Assembly: GCF_014529535.1 (NCBI RefSeq)
Contig: NC_050738.1
Coordinates: forward strand, 2,108,001-2,172,000
Direction: 5' to 3'
Length of the DNA: 64,000 nucleotides
Source of the DNA: Bradysia coprophila
Lineage: Eukaryota > Arthropoda > Insecta > Diptera > Sciaridae
Shown here: positions 46,901 to 57,813 of the stretch, piece after piece
Numbering within the stretch: the first letter of the stretch is position 1
How the letters are laid out: the number at the start of each line of letters is the position of its first letter
Notes under the pieces: model-generated
Seen by the model: only the letters and a program-made list of their open reading frames with translations
What the model was told of the DNA's origin: nothing
Database searches by the model: none
Made by a program: the position numbers and the translations under genes

Positions 46901-49900
46901 AAAATAGAACGGCATTGTTTTCATACCAAGCCGTGTTGCAGCTATAGGAAGCGGAGAGGGTGTTAGAATTGATATTATCACCCGTTGTGTGTAATTGTGT
47001 AATTTTGCTATAATAAATAGAATCAGCGGTATAATTTCAGCGCGAGGTCATGAACTTTTGTTTATTACAAGATGAAAACGAAACAATGAAAATTGAACAA
47101 TTTTCGATGCAATCATGAATTATTTTCAGAAAAGATTTCGGAGCTCTAGGACCTAGAATAACGTCTTTCAGGTACAATAGCCCCGAATGAAACAACCATC
47201 GTATTTGATTGAACATAATTGGATAAGTGATTTAACTGTGTTTCAGGCCGACACTCACGCTCTATATTGATTTTGTGCTGAGCTTTTAACAACTATAACT
47301 GTAACAATACTCGAAAATATTTTTTTTCAAGTCAATTTGTGAAAAGAAAACTGTTAGATTCTATCATAGCATCCGAGCGGTGGATAAACAGAGAAAAACA
47401 TATCCAAGAGACCAAAAATTAAGAATAAAAAAAAAATAAAAAAAAACTAAGAACAACTTAAAGAAATAAAGAAAAAGAACTGAAGAACAACACCTCAGAC
47501 GACGAGTTTTTGTTTTGTTAAAAAAAAAAAACAAAAAAGCCAGATTCGTATGTAATTCATGTTCATCCACCCCTCGATCTGATAACTGGAAAATTATCAA
47601 GAAGACTGTGAAAGTAGAGAATTAACGATAGAATTGAAGAGTTTCTTTCATAACACTTTGTCAACGTATAAAATGTTTTGTTCTCTTTCGTGACGCTTAT
47701 TGGTTTCTTTCAACAACATTTAAATTGAATTTACCGCAGTGAACGCTTTAAAAGAGTAATAAAATTTGGATTTATTAAAAAATTACGTTTTTACTTGGAG
47801 TTACTTCTATTTAGTCCTGGTGTAAAGATTCACTATGACTGTTTTTCGTGCCCTGGTTATTTTGTACAGAGATATTATTTTGAAAAGCTACCTACCGAAA
47901 TCGGACGCACCAGTGTAGCTCTTATTATTTAAAGGTTTCTTTTTACTGGAACCCAAGAAGTGATATCGCAAATTTTACAGGTTACATGGTCGTACTTAGA
48001 AAGTTATTTTGTACATTTTTGAAATGTAGAATACCGATATCGAACGTAATTTATAGATTACGTGCTACGTAAGGTATTGAACCCTGAAATCCAAGAACAT
48101 TTTTTTTTTAATTCTCAGTAGTCGTTTTCTCGTGAAATGTAATCAAAAACTTAGAATTTTCTAATGTAGATTTTTCCATTTACACGAAAAGACGAGAGAA
48201 CTAATTGTATGTACTGTCGGGGAAATAGGGTCTCATTGGGTTTGAAACTAATCTTCACTGAAATAAGAGCCAGCTAAAGAGATACTATTTTGGAGTATTT
48301 CGGAGAACTTCTAACCGTTTCCTTGCATCCGGAATGCAACAGAAACATATAACTAACTAGTGTTGAAATATTGCGATTTCGTCGTTTATTTCCGATATCG
48401 TTCAGGAAAAACGTTGCTCCTAATTAGAATGAATGCTGAAAGGCTTTATTAGCGAATTCAATTCCGGCTCGTGTTGGAAACCTCTCATTTGCTAAAAAAA
48501 ACATTTCAGCACGCTTTAGGAAAATAACTATTCTTTCCTGATCACTATCGGTCTCACATTTCCAATGACACCAAACATGTATGAATTTACCGTTTAAGTG
48601 TAAATTTGAGCCTTACTTCCTCTATTCGAACAATTCCATGTACACGAAAGATCAGATCAAAATAGTACATTACTATGCAAGGGAAGTAAAGTGATATCTC
48701 GTATCCAGATGAGAAAAAGTATCCGAGGGCGGCAGCCCGAGGTACTTTTACTCATCGTGATACGAGATATAACTTTATTTTCCTATGCTGGTGCATGTAA
48801 TAAGGCTGTTACATGTATAGGCAATAGCCTTTACATCACTCGCATAGGAAAACGTTATACTACACACGGGAAATAAAGTGATATCTCGTATCACGATGAG
48901 TAAATGTACCTCGGGCTAAAGCCCTCGGTTACTTTTACTCATCTGTATACGAGATATCACTTTACTTCCCTTGCATAGTAATGTACTATTCCGTGTGTAG
49001 TACGACGTTTTACTATGCGAGTGATGTAAAGGTTATTGCCTATACATGTAACAGCCTTATTACATGCACCAGCATAGTAAAATATTTTTTTCCGATTACT
49101 TTTCAAAAGAACCCCTTGCATGGCTACAAAGCAAAGCTAAATTCCAAATTATCAATTATCAATTTCATTACTCTGACGATTTTATCAACAAAACAAAAAT
49201 ATAATCTCGTCGTGACGTTAACGACAATCATCCTGATTGGTGAATTTTGCTCCCCGGAGAACCGAAAAAGTATATTTAAAAGGTAGGTGTCATGTCACCT
49301 GCGGATCCGTATTGACTTCCCCAACGGTTCACTTACTTGATTTTCTTAAACGTAGGCACATTATTGTTGAAATTCACTTCATAAAAAGAATGTTTTTCCT
49401 CTTTCAATGAAACTTATCCATGGCACTAAAAACGAAAATTAGAACAATTAGCTGACTAATTGGTCATTGCTACTTGCTACCCACTTTGTTTTAAGTACAC
49501 AATCAACTAACCTGCTCTCAACTTGTTATCATTAAACGTAGATAAATGGAAAAGGTACAACGAAAGTTTTTTTCATGAATAAATCTAGCATTTACATTAT
49601 TAGTAGTCTTGTTTTCCTAGAGCCGAAAATATATTTCCCTGAATCGTGCACCCACAGATTAAGTAGGATTTACAGCGAATTTCCCACCGAAATGTATACC
49701 CGATTATCACCTTTTATATATCATATACCTTTGGGGATCCATAATAAGTGAGGATCGCAAAGGATTTACATCCCCATTCAAATTAATGTTTCCAATTTAT
49801 TTTACAACGCATGCAAAATGGGGAAAAATACCGAAACGAAGCTTTTAACACTATTATGGGTTAATGGGAAAATTCATCTGTAATACACCCCCGTAATGGA

Positions 49901-52900
49901 ATAAAAATCTGCGTTAGAAGTGCGTTCAATGTGTGTTATGCCAATAAATTGTTGATATGAGAGTTGGTGCTATTAATTTTCGACACGATGTCGTTACGTT
50001 GACGAGCAGATAAAATTTAAAATGTAATTTAATGACACAACGGAAAAGCTTTTAATTAATTTGATAAAATCATGGCTCGTCACTGTTCGATGACTGTTCA
50101 AGCGAGCAATTTGGAAAATGATTTTTAAATGAAAATTTAAATATTTTTTTCCAGACGGACGTGACAGCATGATGTGCTGTGCATATTTTTTTTTTAGAAT
50201 CGTGCAGCAGTCTGCTTTTATAGTTTCACGGTAGTTTCCACAATACAGTACAGTAAAGTACTTTCAGTGTGTCTAGAAATGAGAAAAACGCTTGTCTCCA
50301 GTCTCGATGTGGGTTGAGTAGATTGACTGCTCGATGGTGTAGGCAATGAAAGGATGTTGTTGGTTGCTATATTTGAAAAAGTAGGATTTCATTGGAAAAT
50401 GGACAAAATCTGATAGACCCATGACTGAAAGCTCAAAAATCGGTTCAGTTCCCATACAGCTGGAGGCAGAGAAATTTCAGAAGGAATTTGCTTCAGCTGT
50501 TTTGCAGCTGATTTACATAAACAATTAACACTGTTTATACGTCTTTATACTGTTTTACCACTAACACGCGGGTGCGTGCAGCAGCTTAACTGTATTAAGA
50601 AGCATAAACAGTTTTGATTGCATGTGTGAATAAGCTGAAAAACACCTGAAAACCACACCACAAATTTATGCTGATATTTCGCCGCCTCTGATTGTATTTT
50701 CCCAAAAAGATTTTTTTTGATAATTGAGGAAATGTGGAAAAGTTTAGGAAAATGTGGGAAAATTTTATGAAAATATTTTGGGAAATAAAGCTTTCTCTGT
50801 GCACAAAACAGAATTTTCAAAGACTCTTTATAGCATTTTGGATGGGACCTAATTTGCTGGTTGTTAACCTTGAGCATTCCGAAAATATGACTAAATGTTT
50901 TGGTAATCTGTAAAGTTATGGATATAGAACCAGTACGTATCCATACGTATTGACACGTGTTGTGGAGGGTCTCACTGCAGAGACTTCTGGTTTTTAACTT
51001 CCCACTCCATTTTTTTCCCTTTTAACTCTCATGTCATTCTGACGATAAAAAAACAATTTCATAATTTCCACCGAGTTTACATGAAACAGCTCGCGGAACA
51101 TTAATGGAATTTCCATCTCTCGTGCATACGAAGCGATTATAAATTACATAAAGTATTCTACTGCCTCGACATAACTTTTGTAATATTTGAAATTGTCTGT
51201 GGTATAACTACCAGGCACATTTTTTTTGTTGAATTTACAGAACATTCTGTTTCATGTCGTAACTCGATGTTCACATAATGCAAACGTATCATTCATTTAC
51301 ATCTTTCACATTGCACTACTTTGTGTTGTTAAAGGGGAACCACAACACCCCACGGAAAGCTGTGATGTTAGTTGTATTTACAGAAATGATATGGATATGA
51401 TATGTACACACGATACTTCAGGCGTGATAAATTCGATAAATGGATATTTCATGGCTTATGGTGTTTGTTCAATGGAATTGAAAGATATGAGAGTGACGAT
51501 TATGTTTAAAGTAAAGGAGAAGTCTTACAGCATCCATTTTTGGTATCAACTAGCGATGTCGACAGAAATTGAACGAAATAATTGTTAAGTCATTTGAGGT
51601 GCTCTAAAGCGACATTTTTCATGTGTTCCAGCAGTGCCTAATACTGAGAAATATCTACCAAAAAATTCACTAAGTTTTCTAAGTGTTAGGCCCTGTGCTG
51701 CAGTAAACAAGCAATCTAACACTCAACATCACATTTTTAAACGATAAAAAATTCCAAATAAAGAATGAAGGACGGGCTCAATCTTGAGTCCACATCGAGG
51801 GGTCAGTCCAAATAAAATCCTTAGAAAATCCTCCTCTTTTGTAAAATCCTCAAGAAAATCAGCAAAATCGTAGGAAATGCTTTAAAAGGCTCAAGAAAAT
51901 CAAATAAAAAGAAGAAAATTGAAGAAAAAAATTTCGTTTGAAAATCAATCCACAATCAGTAACTCTCTGAAAATTCTTGGAAAATGATAGGAAACTCCTT
52001 GGAAATCTTCAGGGGATTGTCTTTTTGAAACCCTCTGTTAACGAAATTTACAACTCTTAGGTCCACATCTAAATTAAATGAAATGTTTAAATAAATGAAG
52101 TAGAAGATTTTGTATTAATGTGTACTACACATGTGTAGTCGATACTTTAAACAAAAGAAGTAACATTGTCAACCGTCTTGAAAAACCACTCAAAATTCTC
52201 TTCATCTGAATCATGACAATGGAGCATGAACAATGTTTCTAACATGAGATGTAAAAACAGAAGATAATCAAGCATCAAAATCTTTGAAAATTGTGAACCA
52301 CCGCAACACTGACTGTATTAGAATTCGATTTTCCACTAAAACAAATGGATAAATAAAGAAATCAATTTGCAGTTGTCGCACAACGAACTGCAAAGAAAAA
52401 ACGACCGCATCGCATCCATTCATTTAGCAAAACGAAATTTAAAAAACAAAAGCAAAAAATTTGATCAGAAAATTGCTTTTCAAAACACATAAAAAATGAG
52501 CAAATTCGTTTAAACCCTAATACCGAAACACTTAGCATTCCAGCTACTCAGCGTATTCTTAGATTCGAAATTCCAACACATAACTTGTCGTGTAAAAACC
52601 GAAAAGCTACAAATGCTTTTCTGATGTAGGTCAGACGTATATTGGAACTTCAAATTCAATTTCCCACGTAGAAACAACAAAATATCAACAGAAAATTGTT
52701 TATTTCCCCCTCACATCAGCAGAGTTAATTTTGTTATTTTTGTGTAAAAAGTTCTTCGATATATTTGGATCGGATAAAATGTTACTTTCGAATGTATAGT
52801 TCAAAAAAGTGCTGTCTGATTGGGATCACCTCAGGTTATCAGCTAAAAATACACAATCAATTCTCGTTGAGTATTTTTATGTTTCGTGTGGCTATAAATG

Positions 52901-55900
52901 TCGTTGATGGGAAATAGCATACGTTTGTTGGCTTTAACCTATCGCCGATTTCATTAGTTTTAAAAGAACTTTTGTTATATAGGAGCCACGGCTCATCGAT
53001 TTTTTAGCCGCGGCTGTCGTTAACAGATGACAAAACCGTCCATAACTTTTCGAGGAGATTTTTGGTGTTAATATGATGATGAAAAACTTAACTTCCGTTC
53101 TCTGAAGCATTAAACGACCGAAACTTTCAAAACTGTTCTTGAAAAGTGAAATTAATTTTCATCGATCCATTCAAATTCAAATTCGAGACCGACTTTAACA
53201 AACCAATTTATAAAAATGGCTCTGCAACTTTATGGGTAACGGAACATAAATGAATATTTGCATAAGGACGTCTCGTCTCAATATCATCATGAAATGGCAG
53301 CCTGAAAGTTTACACAGAAAAAGTTGGAAGTGGCAAACTTTCAGAAACTTTTTATATCCAACGATAATGTGTACTTAAGTTGTTCGTAATTGAAATTTAT
53401 CGGAATCGTTTTTCTCTACTTTTTTCTGATATTTTATTCACGTTTGATTGAGGAATGAGAAACTACTTTTTTTTTGTTCGATCATCGGTAGACTTCTATT
53501 TAAGATTTCTCAATGAACGGAAGTCAGATACAATTTCATTTCCGTGTACGTGCCTCTCAGTAGAATTGCCTGTTCATATTGCGATAGCTAATCTTTTACA
53601 AGTGACAAACGTATCCCGACATAATCATTAGATCTATTATCTCTTTTGGTTAAAGCATCATTTGGTGTAACAAAATCTATTACTTCGTTTGCTCTATCAT
53701 ACCTTCTGCTATAAAAGAAGAGGCTAGCCAGAGCTCGTCATTTACTTTTGCCGTCGTTGCCGATAACAAATTACCAGCCAATTCTAAAATGATTTTTCAA
53801 TTCATCATTCAATCAATAGTTCAGTTATTTGCTTTATTTGAACTAGCGTGACCTGATGAGTCCAATTCGAATCTCTTTGTTCATTATGAATTAACAGCAC
53901 CGACAGTCGGTGGAAAATTCATTGAATTAAATTGCAATCAACTGTACGGGTGGATTCTATTGCATAAATTAAATGAAAATCCACAATTGCCTCACAGATT
54001 GCCATCGTGTGCATTTCAACTACAGAAAATGTTAGTCACAATTAGCTGGAGTTAATTATTTGTCATTCAATGCAAACAGCATCGGAATAAACTTCTGAAC
54101 AATCAACAACAAAATTGTAATTCTGCATTGTCTGATGGTGCTGTGCATTTTGCGAGCACACACAATTTTCCCGTAAAAGTTTTCCGTTGCAAGAAAAAGT
54201 TTGTTTATTCAATTGCAATTAAATTGGATTTAAAAGTTTATGGGAAAACCCAGCACAAAAGACGCTGAATTTATACGGGAAACAGGTGGGACGTGACGAA
54301 CAATTTTAAAGGCAGCTTTTCGTAGTTTGTGAGATTTAAAATGTACTTAGAATATCACATTGTTTTATCTAATTAGGCGATTGTTTTCCCTTTTGTAGCC
54401 AGCATACAAAAGCCGACAATTGTTTTAGGTTTAGTGTTGTTTGTGGAATTAGTGAGCTATTGAGTATTACATTTTAACAAAAGCTATGAGAGTTTTTTAA
54501 TGAGTGAGGATGGTTGAAAATTTTTATTATTTCAACCGCTCATATTCACGGACTTTAATTGTGAGATTATGGGCACCGTTTCATAAGTTGAGGTTTTATG
54601 TGAGAATTTGCAAGTACAATTAGAAAATGAATTCCTTTTAATATGTGGGCTTTACTGTAACTGAACGTACAGAACCCTGACCAACGAACGTCCAGCAAAA
54701 CAACAATTGCGGAGAAAAGCCACGTTCGCGTTTCTTCAAACTCAATTCAACTTTTTTTTTTTGTTTTCTTTGTTCCAGTTCCAAATCGTTTTAGAATTTT
54801 GGCAATGTTAATAGGGAACTGTTTAACATATGCAATGAAATTAACGTGGAGCAAATAGATCGAATAAGAGGAAAAGAGAATCCAAGACCATTTCGCAAGT
54901 AAATAATGGAGATATTTGCTGGGACAACTAGTTGATCCGATTGCTAAGCAGAGGTCAAAGTCATATGAAAGCATGACTTTACATTATTTTTCCGAAACTT
55001 TACACATGAACTTCGAAAAAAAAAGTTTTTCATGCTTTCAACGGGAAGACTTGTATTTTCATCCCTCGTACGTGGTTATAAAAGTTTGACGACTCTCTTC
55101 ATTTGTTCATTTAATTTCAAATTCATCTACCTTCCCGTATAATTCCCTTATTTGTTCAAATAATTCACTCACTTCGCTCTGGTTGTAATTTCCTATTTTG
55201 TTCCCTCGATTCCCTATTTTTGGAATTAAATTCGGTAAAGTTCTGAGGGATTTTTTGAAAAACAGCCTACCGAAATCGGACGCATTTTCTATTGGAATTT
55301 TTTATATGTGCCTAGAAAGGACTTCGACCCTAGTGGCCAAAACCACTTTCAAAAAAATTCTTCGAAGTTTGTGTGGCTGGTCAAAGGTGAGCAAAAACCG
55401 AAAAGTTGCAATTTTCTTACAAAAATTGCTCCAGTTACACGAGCCGTACAGGGTCGTGTGGGGTGTCATTAGAAAGGTAATCACATGAACTATTGAGCCG
55501 AATAGGGTCTTGTTGGGTTTAAAATTCATCCACACTGAAATATGTGCAGATAAAGTTTTTAACCGAAGACGTACACTGTTCTTACTGAAATTTCTCGAGG
55601 TACACAAAATGTACATGGTCGTGTGGGGTATCATTTGAAAGGTAATTTTATGAGCTTTTGAGCCAAATAGAGTTTTATGTGGTTTGGATACATATGCGAT
55701 GAAAAAGAAGTGGAAATGTTTAAGTGTCCATATTTCATCATAGATGCATCCAAACCACATTAGTCTCTATTTGGCTCAAAAGCACATAAAATTACCTTTC
55801 AAATAATACCCCACACGACCATGTACATTTTGTGTACCTCGAGAAATTTCAGTAAGAACAGTGTACGTCTTCGGTTAAAAACTTTATCTGCACATATTTC

Positions 55901-57229
55901 AGTGTGGATGAATTTTAAACCCAATGAGTTCTAATCGGCTCAATAGTACATGTGATTACCTTTCTAATGACACCCCACACGACCCTGTACGGCTCGTGTA
56001 ACTGGAGCAATTTTTGTAAGAAAATTGCAATTTTTCGGTTTTTGCTCACCTTTGACCAGCCACACAAACTTCGAAGAATTTTTTTGAAAGTGGTTTTGGC
56101 TTCTAGGGTCGAAGTCCTTTCTAGGCACATATAAAAAATTCCAATAGAAAATGCGTCCGATTTCGGTAGGCTGTTTTTCAAAAGAATCCCTCTCTTTGAA
56201 ATTCCTTAAATAAAATTTGGAAATACAATTCCAAAAATTGGCTAACTATTACAACTGTTCTGCCGTAATTCGGAAGAAAAACAATTTCCAATGAAACAAC
56301 GAAAGAATTTCCAGTAATTCTTTTGTTGTTTCATTGGAAATTGTTTTTCTTCCGAATTACGGCAGAAGCTGTCGACAGCATGCAAAAAAAGTCTAGTTTT
56401 CGTGTGCTTATTGACCTCTGCTTCGCCTTGAATCAACAAAATTCACACGAAAAATCATCCCTAGTTATGTAAAAGACTATTTTAACTGAAAATTTGCTAA
56501 ATTTTTGAATTTAACTTAAAAGAAAAAAATTTGGAGGAAAATCTACGGAAAATGTCTTTGAAATAGTTAAACCTTGAAATTTTTTTTTTGTAAATAGAAT
56601 TCTTTTATTTTATCGAAGTAAATTTGTGTTTTCATCTTCTCAATCCGATTAGATAAAATTGAAATGAAATACGTCTGAAGTGAATGAAGCAATAATTCTG
56701 TGCAAAACCTTAGTCATCTTTTGAGAAATTTTCTTGAAAAACATTTTACCAAATAATTACGCACTCTATTAACGTTCAAATGAGCATCATCTGCTGCTTC
56801 CCAATACAATGTCAGAATTCCAATTAAATCAATTCAATTGCCCTTCTCTACTACCCTTTCACGGACGAACAACAACGACCAATAAACAATTAATTGTATT
56901 GACGGTCGAATATATCGGTACTCACAGCTAGGCACTAAGCCGATTACAATAAAAATATCGTTTGTCAGAGTCTTTCTGCATTCCATGACCTTCTTACCCT
57001 CATATACCACAAAGCTTATTGATTTAATAATAAAACTGAAACCTGTGGCAACCGTTTGTTCATCTGCTTAATTATAATGGCAAAAGAAAAGCATACCAGC
57101 ATCGACCAAGAAAATGTTGAATAAATTATCAATGAAATGGTCCGTAAAAATCACACTTACTGCATTTACAACCAAACACAAAACGAACCACAGTTTCAAA
57201 TACACCATCAGCAATCCACTTTTTGCCAT
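43970..57229 (-). CDS. Nplp1: Neuropeptide-like precursor 1 (NPLP1)
   Basis: Five exons on the minus strand: 57229-57161, 46488-46396, 46323-45684, 44625-44413 and 44220-43970. Together they give about 421 residues with all joins in frame. Residues 1-23 (MAKSGLLMVYLKLWFVLCLV...) are the signal peptide. Exon 2 reads VYPLTQNNLSLCELEQLVKD. From residue 55 on the chain is cut by 14 Lys-Arg sites into peptides built on an N-I-G-S-L-A-R theme. I count eleven: NIGSIARLG, NIGSVARSG, NIASLARGY, NVGALARDW, NIGSLARMG, HIGALARSG and related ones. Three end in Gly-Lys-Arg and should be C-terminally amidated (…GLLNN, …SGMMT, …GYELPN). Drosophila NPLP1 yields the MTYamide and IPNamide peptides from the same scaffold. 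Expected in neurosecretory cells, processed by prohormone convertase. The first intron is 10.7 kb. A TATA box at 57669-57676 supports the start. Confidence 0.93.
44745..44975. repeat. AT-rich tandem repeat in Nplp1 intron 3
   Basis: About a dozen imperfect copies of a roughly 19-bp unit ATTTTCTTAATTTTTTCAA, grading into an 18-bp variant (TCTAATTTTTTGAAATTT). Lies between exons 3 and 4 of Nplp1. Confidence 0.85.
48660..49083. mobile_element. Nested foldback element
   Basis: The left half carries ATTACTATGCAAGGGAAGTA, AAGTGATATCTCGTAT, then CCTATGCTGGTGCATGTAAT and GGCTGTTACATGTATAGGCA. The right half is largely its reverse complement (TGCCTATACATGTAACAGCC, TTACATGCACCAGCATAG). Two smaller palindromes sit inside: CTCGTATCCAGATGAG...CTCATCGTGATACGAG around CCGAGGGCGGCAGCCCGAGG, and CTCGTATCACGATGAG...CTCATCTGTATACGAG around CCTCGGGCTAAAGCCCTCGG. 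The two inner units are copies of one another, so one insertion seems to have duplicated into the other. Confidence 0.8.
51241..51588 (+). CDS. Possible secreted Kazal-like small protein (last exon)
   Basis: An open frame follows a strong acceptor (long T-tract, TTTACAG ending 51240) and ends TAA at 51588. A hydrophobic stretch SFIYIFHIALLCVVKG looks like a signal peptide. The next part ESCDVSCIYRNDMDMIC has the C-x3-C-x9-C spacing of divergent arthropod Kazal inhibitor domains, with the fourth cysteine 21 residues later (GVCSMEL). The usual glycine and tyrosine landmarks are weak. No in-frame ATG precedes the hydrophobic part inside the exon, so a short first exon should exist upstream, and I could not place it. 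It lies inside Nplp1 intron 1 on the opposite strand. Alternatives are a chance frame or a dead gene. Confidence 0.35.
   Translation, partial: NILFHVVTRCSHNANVSFIYIFHIALLCVVKGEPQHPTESCDVSCIYRNDMDMICTHDTSGVINSINGYFMAYGVCSMELKDMRVTIMFKVKEKSYSIHFWYQLAMSTEIERNNC
53620..53790 (-). repeat. Dispersed repeat family Q, reversed copy
   Basis: Reads AACAAAATCTATTACTTCG, GCTATAAAAGAAGAGGC and TTGCCGTCGTTGCCGATAAC, the reverse complement of the family core, inside Nplp1 intron 1. Confidence 0.65.
54905..55045 (+). repeat. Diverged GTTGATCCGAGG-type foldback element
   Basis: AGTTGATCCGATTGCTAAGC, AGAGGTCAAAGTCATATGAA and GAAAAAAAAAGTTTTTCATG form a degraded version of the family seen at 29.9 and 31.3 kb. 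Confidence 0.5.
55216..56238. mobile_element. 1-kb foldback element with two near-identical arms
   Basis: The arm 55216-55690 is repeated in reverse at about 55740-56238, with a short spacer centred near 55720. Outer ends read TTTTTGGAATT on the left and AATTCCAAAAA on the right; further in are GAAAAACAGCCTACCGAAAT and ATTTCGGTAGGCTGTTTTTC. Both arms hold the same 60-codon frame on opposite strands (MCLERTSTL...WGVIRKVIT), so that frame is a repeat by-product rather than two genes. Diverged pieces recur at 47880-47950 (CTACCGAAATCGGACGCA) and 48220-48260. It lies in Nplp1 intron 1. Confidence 0.85.
56259..56366. repeat. Near-perfect 108-bp hairpin
   Basis: TCTGCCGTAATTCGGAAGAA through CAATTTCCAATGAAACAAC is mirrored by GTTGTTTCATTGGAAATTG through TTCTTCCGAATTACGGCAGA, with a loop of only a few bases. 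The ends match the TIR of the element at 23605-24216, so this is a minimal deletion derivative of that family. Confidence 0.85.
56395..56475 (-). repeat. Foldback element, GTTGATCCGAGG family, reversed
   Basis: GTTTTCGTGTGCTTATTGAC, CTCTGCTTCGCCTTGAATCA and CAAAATTCACACGAAAA form one hairpin, the first half of the longer element seen at 29.9 kb. Confidence 0.7.
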
Positions 57230-57668
57230 TCTTTCCGAGTTAATAAAACAATTAAATTAAAGCGTCCTTCTTCAACCACAGCACCAACCAGTGTGTCAAC
57301 AACAGGAGCGAACTAAACAAAATTTGTACAGTTAAACGTTATCACCGTACTCTGTCAACTATGCAATTAATTACCGCACACCGCAATTATTTTAATTAAA
57401 TCTGAAAATTCAAAGCACAAACACACAGCACAACAAAAATACCAACAATCAAATTATGGGTACGTGAGTGACACGATTAAAACGTTTTTTCTTTTAAATC
57501 TTTGAAATGAATATTTTCCGACTCGTTTCAGTTGATCATTTTCTTCCTTTAAATTCTCGTATTACAACGGAACACTTTTCTATTTTAAACTGAGATTTCA
57601 CTGTCGTATATGTCCGGTTGCTTAAGCGTTTGAATAGAACCTGAACATAAAGGACATCGTTCAACTGC

Positions 57669-57676
57669 TTTTATAC
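57669..57676 (-). promoter_or_regulatory. TATA box of Nplp1
   Basis: TATAAAAG on the minus strand. About 30 bases on (near 57642) lies TTCAGGTTC, an acceptable initiator, giving a 5' UTR of roughly 410 bases before the ATG at 57229. Confidence 0.65.
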
Positions 57677-57813
57677 TGTTGCTGCAGGGGATATTCAGTT
57701 TACAATCATGCGCAAAAGCTCTTCAGAAACATCCGTGGTACCCACGAAAAAGGAACACTTGCTTAGCTTTTACCATCTGTTATCCGTTAAAAGGCATATT
57801 TCGAATTTTATAC

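Larger units (their letters stand above)
46489..57160 (-). other. 10.7-kb first intron of Nplp1
   Basis: Bounded by donor GTAAGTGTGA at 57160 and acceptor CTCATCTTAG ending at 46489. It is mostly AT-rich unique DNA. It contains A-rich purine tracts (47400-47540), a nested palindrome (48660-49083), diverged pieces of the 55-kb palindrome (47880-48260), a possible Kazal-like exon on the opposite strand (51241-51588), low-complexity AAAATCCTC-type sequence (51820-52010), family Q copies (52080-52190 partial, 53620-53790 reversed) and the foldback elements at 54.9-56.5 kb. Long first introns of neuropeptide genes often carry enhancers; none can be pointed to here. Confidence 0.7.

Noticed and set aside
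55198..56181. Three open frames of 88-152 codons that looked like related genes
   Set aside because: They are the same sequence read from the two arms of one foldback element, so the similarity reflects the palindrome, not a gene family.
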